From CAZIUL01 sp964542475 (GTDB lineage: Bacteria; Planctomycetota; B15-G4; CAYZWU01): 20,665 bases of DNA. The stretch covers positions 1 to 20,665 of the forward strand of contig CAZIUL010000070.1 of NCBI GenBank assembly GCA_964542475.1. The letters run 5' to 3'. Below are positions 8,271 through 16,400 of this stretch, one piece after another (position 1 is the stretch's first letter; each line of letters opens with the position of its first letter). The notes beneath the pieces are model-generated. The model ran no database searches. It was given only the letters and a program-made list of their open reading frames with translations, and was not told the DNA's origin. The position numbers were made by a program, and so were the translations under genes.

Positions 8271-9698
8271 ATGAAGGTTATGCTTCTGAATCCTCCCGCG
8301 CCAAAGCCCATGATCCGCGAGGGCCGCTGCCAATCCCCGGGATCCATGCGCCAGACATCGATCCCGCAGCTTTCGCTTGCCTGCACCGGCAGGCTCCTGA
8401 GAGAGGAGGGAGCTGAAGCGGAGCTCATGGAGTGCATGGCCCTTGGTATTGAACTCCCCGATGTCGTGCGCCGCTCAAAAGGGTGCGGGCTCGTCCTTGT
8501 CAACACCACTACTCCCACCTTCACAACCGACATGGATGCTGTGAAAGCCATAAAGGATGCATCGCCTGATCTGTGCATAGGTGCTTTCGGAACTCATGTG
8601 ACAGCGCTTCACAAGGAGGTGATAGGGGGGCACCCGTTCCTGGATTTCGTCATCCGGGGGGAGCCCGAGCTGACCGCGCTCGATGTCTACGCGGCATTGG
8701 CGAATAACGGCGACCTTGCCGGCGTGCAGGGTATCACGCGACAGGGAGCGAACGGGCCGGTTGTGGAGCGGCGGCGCCCGTACTCCGAGGACCTGGACCG
8801 CATCGCCCGGCCCGACTGGAGCCTTCTGCCCGAGGATAGCTACGTTCACCCGCTTTCCGGAAAACCGTATGCCATCGTGAACGTCAGCCGCGGCTGTCCA
8901 GCGGGCTGCATCTTCTGCGTTGCAAGCCTCTATTACGGAAGCAAGCTTCGCAAGCGTTCGGTCGCCGATGTTCTGGATGAGCTGGAGAACGGGATCCGGA
9001 CGGACCACGTGTGGATGTACGCGGATGATCTTACCGCTGACAAGGGGTTTCTGCGCGAGCTGTGCGAGGGGATCATCAGCCGCGGACTGAAGATCAGGTG
9101 GTGGTCTAACACCCGGGCCGATGTTCTGGATCAAGAGCTTTACAGCCTCATGGCGAGGGCTGGTTGTTTCATGCTTTCGGTGGGGGGCGAGAGCGGATCA
9201 AGCCAGGTGCTCCGTTTTGCGCACAAGCAGCTTGAGCCTGAAGACGTGGCCCGTACTGTCTTGATGCTTAAGAAGGCGGGCATCATCTCGCTTGTCTATT
9301 TTCTCTTCGGCCTTCCGGGAGAGACAAGGGACACAATCAAGGAAACCGTTGATTTCGCTCGAAAGGCGGGCCCGGATTACGTAGAGTTTTACCCGGCTAC
9401 TCCTTACCCCGGCACGCGGTTCTTCAAGATCGCCCGGGACGAGGACCTGATAACGGTCAGTGATTATGATCGTTACGAATGCGGAGGAACGGGCTTTGTG
9501 GTCCGCATCAAGGGCGTAGAACAGGGAGAGCTCGAAAAGATGCTGAAAAAGGCGTATTTCGGATACTACTTCAGGCTCGGTTACATTCCGATTTTGATAA
9601 GAAGGTTGCGTTCGCCGCGGGAGTTTGCCAAGCTGATCAGGTTCGGGTTGGGTTATTTCAAGAGGTTTGCCTCTCCTGTTAGGAGGGCTCGAGTATGA
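8271..9698 (+). CDS. B12-binding-domain radical SAM protein
   Basis: A 475-residue protein of the same broad class as the one at 1190-2599. It has an N-terminal B12-binding-like Rossmann region (KVMLLNPPAP start, FGTHVTALHKEVI at about 106-118, FVIRGEPELT) and a radical SAM core with SRGCPAGCIFC (Cys209, Cys213, Cys216), SVGGESGS and FGLPGETRDTIKE. The usual DxHxxG cobalamin ligand motif is not seen. The C-terminal part is basic and aromatic (FGYYFRLGYIPILIRRLRS), suggesting contact with the membrane or a lipid-linked substrate. Its reaction is unknown; related enzymes in lipid and glycan loci perform methyl transfers or carbon-skeleton changes. The start ATG at 8271 has only a weak GAGAGA upstream. 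The end overlaps the GT2 start by four bases (ATGA). Confidence 0.9.
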   Translation: MKVMLLNPPAPKPMIREGRCQSPGSMRQTSIPQLSLACTGRLLREEGAEAELMECMALGIELPDVVRRSKGCGLVLVNTTTPTFTTDMDAVKAIKDASPDLCIGAFGTHVTALHKEVIGGHPFLDFVIRGEPELTALDVYAALANNGDLAGVQGITRQGANGPVVERRRPYSEDLDRIARPDWSLLPEDSYVHPLSGKPYAIVNVSRGCPAGCIFCVASLYYGSKLRKRSVADVLDELENGIRTDHVWMYADDLTADKGFLRELCEGIISRGLKIRWWSNTRADVLDQELYSLMARAGCFMLSVGGESGSSQVLRFAHKQLEPEDVARTVLMLKKAGIISLVYFLFGLPGETRDTIKETVDFARKAGPDYVEFYPATPYPGTRFFKIARDEDLITVSDYDRYECGGTGFVVRIKGVEQGELEKMLKKAYFGYYFRLGYIPILIRRLRSPREFAKLIRFGLGYFKRFASPVRRARV

Positions 9699-10441
9699 TC
9701 ATAGTTCTAATTCCCGCGTACAACGAAGAAAAAAACATCTCCGTTCTTCTGAGCGGCATCGAGCAGGTTCTGGCCGGCGCGGAGCTTCCGCACAAGATTG
9801 TTGTGGTGAACGACGGAAGCGTTGACAGGACCGCCAAGATCCTGGAGGAGTTCGCAAAGGAGCTTCCTCTGGATATTGTGCACCATTCCGTGAACCGGAA
9901 CCTCGGCGGCGCCATGCGCACCGGCATCAAGCGGGCGCTCGCCATCTCGGGTGAAGAAGATTTCATAATAACAATGGACGCGGACAACTCGCATCCCCCG
10001 AGAGATATCATCACAATTTACGACAGGCTTCTGGACGGTCCTGACGTTGTGGTGGCTTCGCGGTACAAGAAGGGGGGGGAGGAGAAGGGCGTACCGTTTT
10101 TCCGTGTGTTTTTGTCCAGGGGCGCCAACTGGCTGTTCGGCCTCCTGTTTCCCATAGAAGGCGTGTCCGATTACACCGGATCGTTCAGGGGGGTGCGCGC
10201 GGTTTCCTTGAAAAAAGCGTGGGGAGATGACGGGGCCGGGGTGTTGAAAGAGGATGGTTTCACCGTGATGCCGGAGATCCTTTTGCACCTGCGGAAGAAG
10301 AATCTTACCTTCACCGAGATCCCGCTTGTATTGCGTTACGACCTGAAGTGCGATGCCAGCAAGATGAAGGTCTTGGACAATGTCATGGGAACGCTCCGGC
10401 TGATGGCGAGGATGTTTTTTGGGAGAGGGCGAAGGAAATGA
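9695..10441 (+). CDS. GT2 glycosyltransferase, polyprenyl-phosphate sugar synthase type
   Basis: A 248-residue GT-A fold transferase. The N-terminus VLIPAYNEEKNIS, VVVNDGSVDRT (Asp40) and the metal-binding MDADNSHPP (Asp95, Asp97) match the DPM1/GtrB-like GT2 group, which transfers a hexose from a nucleotide donor to dolichyl or undecaprenyl phosphate on the cytoplasmic face. RNLGGAMRTGI and the late segment FTEIPLVLRYD also fit. There is no C-terminal pair of membrane helices, so it is the short soluble form, with a basic tail (RMFFGRGRRK). A strong ribosome-binding site, AGGAGG, lies inside the end of the preceding radical SAM gene, which it overlaps. The product could feed the GT-C transferases at 4438 and 17232; this link is inferred. 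Confidence 0.9.
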   Translation: MIIVLIPAYNEEKNISVLLSGIEQVLAGAELPHKIVVVNDGSVDRTAKILEEFAKELPLDIVHHSVNRNLGGAMRTGIKRALAISGEEDFIITMDADNSHPPRDIITIYDRLLDGPDVVVASRYKKGGEEKGVPFFRVFLSRGANWLFGLLFPIEGVSDYTGSFRGVRAVSLKKAWGDDGAGVLKEDGFTVMPEILLHLRKKNLTFTEIPLVLRYDLKCDASKMKVLDNVMGTLRLMARMFFGRGRRK

Positions 10442-10450
10442 AATGCCCAG

Positions 10451-10473
10451 AGGGGCGAAAATTTTTCGCCCCT
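10451..10473. repeat. 23-bp palindrome, REP-like
   Basis: AGGGGCGAAAA and TTTTCGCCCCT are perfect complements around a single central T. It is the sister of the palindrome at 1124-1143, and lies between the GT2 and GT4 genes. Confidence 0.8.
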
Positions 10474-10501
10474 CCGGGCCTTGCAACCAATAACATTGGC
10501 C

Positions 10502-11716
10502 ATGAACCCAAACAAGATCGGCTTTGTCTGCGTGCCCTGGTCCGGAGTTCCATCGAACAGTTCCGGTTCGATGGGGATCATGGTCGACAAGGTTTCCCGC
10601 TGCCTTCCCGTCCCCATGAAGGCCGTTGTCGTATCAGGAACGCACGCGGCTGATCCCGGGCTTGAAGCGGAAGGTGTCACATACCTTCGGCTGCAGGACC
10701 GGCTTGATCGTTATCTTCTAAAGAGCCGGAGCTGTGTCGAATCCCTGCTCCCGGGCCGTTTCAGGGATTATCATTTCAGCCCCTATTTTCATCGCTTTTA
10801 TGCTCAGCGGGCAGCCGCTTTCTTGGCCGATCAGAATGTTGGAACCGTTGTATTTCCAATCTATCCCCAGTGGGCGCCGCGGATAAGGGCTTTGAATCCG
10901 GATGCAAAGCTGGTGCTTTGGATGCAGTGCGAGTGGCTGAGCGCCGGCCCCGCGTATTACGAACGACACCTCGATGTGGTGGACAGGATCGCCTGCTGCA
11001 GCGGGTACATCGCGGACAAGATAGCTCAACGATTTCCAGCGGTGAAGGATAAGCTGAGGATCGTACCCAACGGGGTGGACACCAGGCTTTTCTTCGCATC
11101 GAAAAACAGGTGCAGACACCAGATACTGTATTCCGGAAGGCTTACGCCTGAGAAGGGCGCGCATGTCCTGATGGAGGCTTTCAAACGCATCCTGTCGAAC
11201 TACCCCGATGCGCAGCTTGTGCTTGCCGGGCCGTTCTGGACGACACCCCCGGCCCATCTGGCGGGTTCTCCGCGTGAAGAAATCATGCAATGGAAGCGCT
11301 TGGGCAGGCGGTACGAGGCTTTGCTGCGGCGCGACGCACATCTGTTGAAAAGCGTTTTCTTGACAGGCCATGTCCCTCACAAGGCGCTGGCCGGCATCTT
11401 ACGGACAGCTTCTGTGTTCGTGCATCCGGCGCTGTGGAACGAGCCATTCGGCATGATACTCGCCGAGGCAATGGCCAGCGGCCTGCCCATAGTTACAAGC
11501 AGGTGCGGAGGCATTCCGGAGGTGATCGAGGACGGGCGCTCCGGCATCCTGACGGATCCCGGAGATGTGGACGGGATCGTGGCGGCGATCGAGCGTCTTT
11601 TCGAGAACCGGGACCTTGCAGCACGCATGGGCAAAGCTGCCGGAGACCGTGCTCACAAGCTGTTTACCTGGAAGCGTGTGGCGGGCAAGTTCGCGGAAAT
11701 CGCAGGAGAAACGTAG
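10502..11716 (+). CDS. GT4 glycosyltransferase (GT-B fold)
   Basis: A 404-residue retaining glycosyltransferase. The C-terminal donor domain is typical: ILYSGRLTPEKGAHVLMEAF holds the Arg213/Lys218 pair expected to bind donor phosphates. NEPFGMILAEAMASG holds the E-x7-E pair (Glu314, Glu322), followed by GGIPEVIEDG and DVDGIVAAIERL. The N-terminal half is acceptor-specific; it shows VPWSGVPSNSSGSMG and MQCEWLSAGPAYY and I recognise no subfamily. The start ATG at 10502 replaces a longer reading from a TTG at 10481; neither has a clear ribosome-binding site, and the REP-like palindrome sits just upstream. The gene ends 10 bases before the complete MITE-like repeat and converges on the sulfatase-fold gene. 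Confidence 0.9.
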   Translation: MNPNKIGFVCVPWSGVPSNSSGSMGIMVDKVSRCLPVPMKAVVVSGTHAADPGLEAEGVTYLRLQDRLDRYLLKSRSCVESLLPGRFRDYHFSPYFHRFYAQRAAAFLADQNVGTVVFPIYPQWAPRIRALNPDAKLVLWMQCEWLSAGPAYYERHLDVVDRIACCSGYIADKIAQRFPAVKDKLRIVPNGVDTRLFFASKNRCRHQILYSGRLTPEKGAHVLMEAFKRILSNYPDAQLVLAGPFWTTPPAHLAGSPREEIMQWKRLGRRYEALLRRDAHLLKSVFLTGHVPHKALAGILRTASVFVHPALWNEPFGMILAEAMASGLPIVTSRCGGIPEVIEDGRSGILTDPGDVDGIVAAIERLFENRDLAARMGKAAGDRAHKLFTWKRVAGKFAEIAGET

Positions 11717-11726
11717 GGTGCGCCCC

Positions 11727-11905
11727 TAACCCGCATATTTCATCCTCTTCTGCTGCGGCACCGTAAACTGCGCTCATGCTGCGTTTCATGTCAGGAGGCG
11801 ATCCTCAACCTGTAATAAACAGGCTTGCGGTCGCCTCCTGACATGCGCCTTGCCTCAACACAGTTTACGGCACCTCGCGACGAAGAGTATGAAACATGCG
11901 GGCTA
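11727..11905. mobile_element. Complete 179-bp TA-flanked palindromic repeat (MITE-like)
   Basis: Both ends begin TA, and their outer 44-45 bases are inverted copies with a few mismatches and one indel: the left starts TAACCCGCATATTTCATCCT and the right, on the minus strand, starts TAGCCCGCATGTTTCATACT. Inside, GTAAACTG and then CATGTCAGGAGGCGA occur in both arms (11787-11801 and, inverted, 11831-11845). The centre is a small hairpin, CCTGT-AATAA-ACAGG (11809-11823). The whole element can fold into one long cruciform or RNA hairpin. It encodes no protein. It lies between two convergent genes, where it could also act as a two-way terminator. The flanking TA would fit an IS630/Tc1-type target site. 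Confidence 0.82.
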
Positions 11906-13315
11906 CTTCCCGTAACCAAGCCCCTCGATCTGTTTCTTGAGCTCCGGATCCAAATCGGTTTCGGTTGATTTGTACCGACTGCTCAGCTGGAGGTTGCTTT
12001 TCATCAGTGTATCTAGGAGCTTTTGCATGCGCGCGAACATTGCCTCGTGCTGTGCCGACACGTCGACTGTTTCCGCGGGATCGGCTTCCAGGTCGTACAG
12101 GAAATCTTCGGAGCTCTTGCCGGTGGCCTTTTTGGAGCGGAGCATCCTCAGGAGCTTCCACTTCCCCTGCTTAACCGATACGTAGTAAATGTGCCCGTAT
12201 TCGGCAAAGCTGAACGTGTTGTCGGATGCGGTTTCTCCCATGATCAGCGGAACAAGACTGGTGCCCATCCACGCCTGATTCGCCTTTGCTCCCACCATGT
12301 CCGTGATCGTGGGCGCTATGTCCAGCAGCCTGGCGGGCTCAATGCACCTGCCGGGCGGCATATCCGGATGATAGATCATCAGGGGCACCTTCAGAACCTC
12401 TTCGTAGTTCGTATAACCGTGTCCTGTACGGCCGTGTTCCCAGAACTCCTCCCCATGGTCCGAAGTGAGGATCACGATGGTGTTGTCCATGATGCCTGCG
12501 TTGTCGAGAGCCATGAAGAGCTTGCCCAGCCAATGATCAACAAAGAGGATCTCGCCGTCGTAAAGGGAGACGATCCTTTTCCGGTCTTCTTCGTCGTCAT
12601 ATCCCTTGTAATCGAAATAGCACTGGAGGCTGACTGCAAGCTCCTTGCCCGGTACCAGGTCGCCGTCGTATTCCGGCATGAACCTGTTGCTGAACTGCTC
12701 CGGAGGGCAGTACCGGTGAACGTCATAGGTGTGGAGGAAGACGAAAAAGTTGCGGCTCTTGTTCCGGTTCATCCAGTCCAGGCATTCAGGTACGCTGAAC
12801 TCGATTCGTTTGTAGCGCTCGCGCATGGTGTCGAAGCCTTTGTCGAAGCCGAACTTGGAATGGACCATGCCGCCCTCTGTAAAAGCCGCGGTGACATACC
12901 CCTTGTCGCGCATCACTTCAGCCAGTGTCACCGCATTGGCGCTGATTCGTCCAGGGTTAGGCCATCTTCCGAGGTTCAGCACGGAGGGGTAGAGAGATGT
13001 GAACATAGATGCGAACGAAGGTGTGGTCCATGGAGACTGGCTGTGTACGTTTGTAAAGACGGTGCAGCGTTTAGCGAACTCGTCGATGCATGGCGAGGTC
13101 GGAAGGGGATAACCGTAACAGGTCAGGTGATCCGGTCTCAACGTGTCGATCGAGATCAGGATCACGTTGTACGGTTTAGATCCCGCTACATTGTCAATCT
13201 CATCGGATGCCACGCCCCCGCTGTCCTTCTCGTTTCCACATCCCTGCAACATGCAAACCGAAAGAAACAATGCCGGGAGGAACAGGTGGCTGAGCGGTTT
13301 CCGTGGTGTTGTCAT
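11903..13315 (-). CDS. Sulfatase-fold lipoprotein with threonine at the nucleophile position
   Basis: A 470-residue alkaline phosphatase superfamily protein. The signal peptide ends in a lipobox, MLQGC (Cys26), so it should be a lipid-anchored periplasmic or surface protein. Metal-site residues are visible: SIDTLRPDHL (Asp57), FLHTYDVHRYCPP and TSDHGEEFWEHGRTGHG (Asp286, His287, His299). At the place of the sulfatase C/S-x-P-S-R motif it has TTPSFAS, with Thr97 as the likely nucleophile and Phe in place of Arg. It is therefore probably not a formylglycine-type sulfatase. A threonine nucleophile is known in phosphoethanolamine and phosphoglycerol transferases, so phosphoryl transfer or hydrolysis on a glycan or lipid is possible. 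The start ATG has AAGGA eight bases upstream. The TAG stop is the first three bases of the repeat end at 11905. The C-terminus IEGLGYGK is normal for this family. Confidence 0.85.
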   Translation of the reverse strand: MTTPRKPLSHLFLPALFLSVCMLQGCGNEKDSGGVASDEIDNVAGSKPYNVILISIDTLRPDHLTCYGYPLPTSPCIDEFAKRCTVFTNVHSQSPWTTPSFASMFTSLYPSVLNLGRWPNPGRISANAVTLAEVMRDKGYVTAAFTEGGMVHSKFGFDKGFDTMRERYKRIEFSVPECLDWMNRNKSRNFFVFLHTYDVHRYCPPEQFSNRFMPEYDGDLVPGKELAVSLQCYFDYKGYDDEEDRKRIVSLYDGEILFVDHWLGKLFMALDNAGIMDNTIVILTSDHGEEFWEHGRTGHGYTNYEEVLKVPLMIYHPDMPPGRCIEPARLLDIAPTITDMVGAKANQAWMGTSLVPLIMGETASDNTFSFAEYGHIYYVSVKQGKWKLLRMLRSKKATGKSSEDFLYDLEADPAETVDVSAQHEAMFARMQKLLDTLMKSNLQLSSRYKSTETDLDPELKKQIEGLGYGK

Positions 13316-13446
13316 TCGTCTGTTTCCTTATGGCGGAGTTGCGAAAGTGCCATTGTATATCATGATCGGGCCGTGGGAAACCGTTTTCTGATAGTTCTCG
13401 AACACCTTTGCCCGCTTGGCAATGGATTCCGCGCTCCGGGTGGTTT

Positions 13447-16400
13447 TCAGCGTTGAATCGACAGTAGCCGTTTTTTCCCATCGATGGCGAACACGCTCTC
13501 ATTGTTCAGTACGGGTGTGCACGTGAAGGTTTCGGGAGAATGAAAGACCCAGATGTCTTTTTTTGACCCTGTGCGGCAAAGATGCAGGTTGCACTCCTCC
13601 GTAGTGAAACACAGGAGACCGTCCTTTGAGGCGGGTGCCGTTGTTATTGTTTCGCCGATTGAGAGCCTTTCCATGGTACTGCCGTCGTGAAGGCGAAGGA
13701 TAGCAATGTCACGGCCTGCCGCCACGATGACCCGGTCACCGGTGACAACGGGCGCGTGGTCGATGAATGTGTCCATGTCAGTGGACCATATGATCTTTCC
13801 TGAGCCGATCTCCACCCCTTTTACGCGCCCGCTCTTGGAAGTCAACACGACGAGCCCCTGCCCGACAGCCAGTCCCGAGACAGCCTCTGCGCCGGTTTCA
13901 ATGCTCCAGAGCACCAATCCGTTTTCAACGTTGAGACAGACAAGCTGCTTGCCGGTCAAAGCCGCTGCCAGGCGCCCGCCTTCCTGCACGGGATCGACAA
14001 CGATCTTACCCGTGCCTTGATAGGTCCAGAGCGTGCTCGAGAGGTCCGGGGACCGGCACACACAGGTTCCGTCAAAGCAGGCGGAGATGATCCCGTTCGG
14101 CGCTGCAACAGGAGCTGTGTGCGTTCCCGCGGACAGCTCCGCCGTGGCCTCCGGCTCGAGAGTGGAAGGGGAAACCGCCCACAGCATACCTTCCATTGTG
14201 TGGAAGTAGATCTTTCCGTGCGCGCTGATGAGCGACGCGCTGATCCCTGACAGTGATTCCGTATCGAACCGTTGTATGATGCATCCGGTCTTTGCATCGA
14301 TACGGAAGACCGCTCCGTTTCTCGATCCTGCGTAGATGTCGCTTCCCTGGATAAGCGGCGCGCTTTCCACTATCCCGTTCAGGTTTACCGTGTATTGGAC
14401 CTTGCGGTTCAAATTAAAGTGCTGCCTCGCACCGAGAGTCCTTTCAAGAACGTGGCGTTCCCTCTGGAAACCCTCGCTTTCCAGCACGATATCGAGGGAC
14501 CGGCCGCCGTTGAGGAAGAGAAGACATGGCGTCGTCCCTACTACCTTGTTCCGGTAGTGAATCTTTGCATCGGTTGGGGCGGAAGTGACGAACACGGGGA
14601 CCTTGATGTACCTGTTTCCAATGCTGTCCCACGGATTATCGAATAGACTGCAGGCAAGGCTGTGCGCCTCTTCGATATCGCCTGACCTGGCTTTCTTATC
14701 CACGTTGTGAATCGCGTCGAAGAACGCTTGCAGCTCCTTTTCTTTCCTGAGAAATGTTTCTTTCTGGCTGCCTTCCCTCGCGCCATCGCCATATCCTTCC
14801 AGAAGGCGTGAATAGAAATCGAGAGCCTCTTCGAGCCGTCCTTCCCTTTCTGCCTTTTCCGCTTCGATCAGAAGCTTGTCCAGCATGCCGAGGTTGTCGA
14901 TCCTGGATAGCCGGAGCTCGATCTTGTCCAGCTCGCGGAGGAGTTCTTGCGCCTCGATTGATGTTTGTCCCGCTTCACGGGTGAGCTCTTCAGTGATTGT
15001 GCCCTTGAAGAAGTCTGTTTTTGCGAGGCTCCGGATGCAATCAACCGATGACTCGAGAAACTCAGCCTTTTCATGAGACATCAACGGCTTGTACCGGTCG
15101 AGAGTGCTTTTCAGGCCTTTGTCAACGCTGGGTTGTACGAACTCGCGCATATCTATGCGGAGGGCATCCATTTCTTCCCTCATGGAACAGGCCAGACTCT
15201 CCACTTCCTTCCTGGTTGTCTCTGCGAACCCGAGCATATCAAAATCAGCGGAAAGGCGTTTCAGCTCGATGAACGCCTTGCCGTAGTTCCAGGCGTCTGA
15301 CAGCTCGTACACTGTCTTCAGCCTGTCCATGTACTTTTTCCTTTCGATTTCAGAGGTCAGCATGTCGTTTTGCTTGTTCCTGCGGTCGATGCAGGAAAGC
15401 AGGACCCGGGCTTCGCTCAATGCATCCGGGTTGCTGATCTCATCCATCAAAGCCAGCACAGCGCTGCGCGCTCCCTGGATGTCCCCCTTGGCAAACTTGA
15501 ACGTGGCATACGCGACCTTGTCCATATCGCTCCGGCGCCCGCTGCCGCTGTCGTTGGTGCGCCAGAACAACGCGGCTCCCGCGATGATCACCATAAACCC
15601 GGCAAGGTACAGCGGTTTTTTGCTTCCTCGCGCCATCGCTTTCTGCGTTTTTTTGAGCTTTTCCCTGATCTCTTTTTTCGAAGGATCGAACCTGATCATT
15701 TTACGGTAGATGCCGACCAGCAGCTCGGGGTCCGCTTTTTTTCCAAGCTTATTGACGATCTCTTCGAGAAACCCGAAGGCGGCGTTCTTGTCGTTCGATC
15801 CCTCCAGGAGATCGGGTATGCTCTTCAGGACGTAGCCGTTGTCCGGATCCACATCAAGGATTTCGTGGCACACCTGTATACCGGTCTCGTACCTTCCTGC
15901 TGTGAAGTGTATCTTGGCCAGGGAGATGAGGTACTGTATGCGCACCTCGCTGTCCCCGAGATTGGCGTAGATTTTTGCAAGTTCATTCAGGATGCGCGTG
16001 TCTTCCGGGGCGATGCTGTGCGCCTGCTTGAGAAAGGGAATGCCATCCTCAATCATGCTGGTTTCCTTGGATTGACGTACCTTTTCCAGCAGTATGTTTG
16101 TGGCTGTGAGTATGTCCCCGACCTTGTAGAACAGGTTTGAGAGCGTTTTTACATCGTCTTCATTAAGGATTATGTTCTTGAGGTCAGGCCTGAGTTTTTT
16201 AAGTATGACCCCGGCGGACTCTATGCTGTTGTTGTCGATCAGGTCCTGGGCGAGCGAGAGAAGCTCGTGCTTTTCAGCCGGCCTGATCTTTCCCTCCTTT
16301 GCCAGCGCCGCCATTACCTTGCAGACTTCGAAAGGTGATGCCAGAAGGCTGTCCGAAATGTTCCGCACCGTTTTTTTGCCGGTTACATGTTTCAGGACTC

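Noticed and set aside
12023..13456. A 477-codon open frame on the plus strand, opposite the sulfatase-fold gene
   Set aside because: It lies almost wholly antisense to a protein with clear lipobox and metal-site motifs, its translation resembles no family, and it has no ribosome-binding site; it is a shadow of GC-rich codon use.
15370..16140. A 256-codon open frame opposite the PATAN protein gene
   Set aside because: It is antisense to well-supported TPR-like repeats and has no start signal or recognisable motif.
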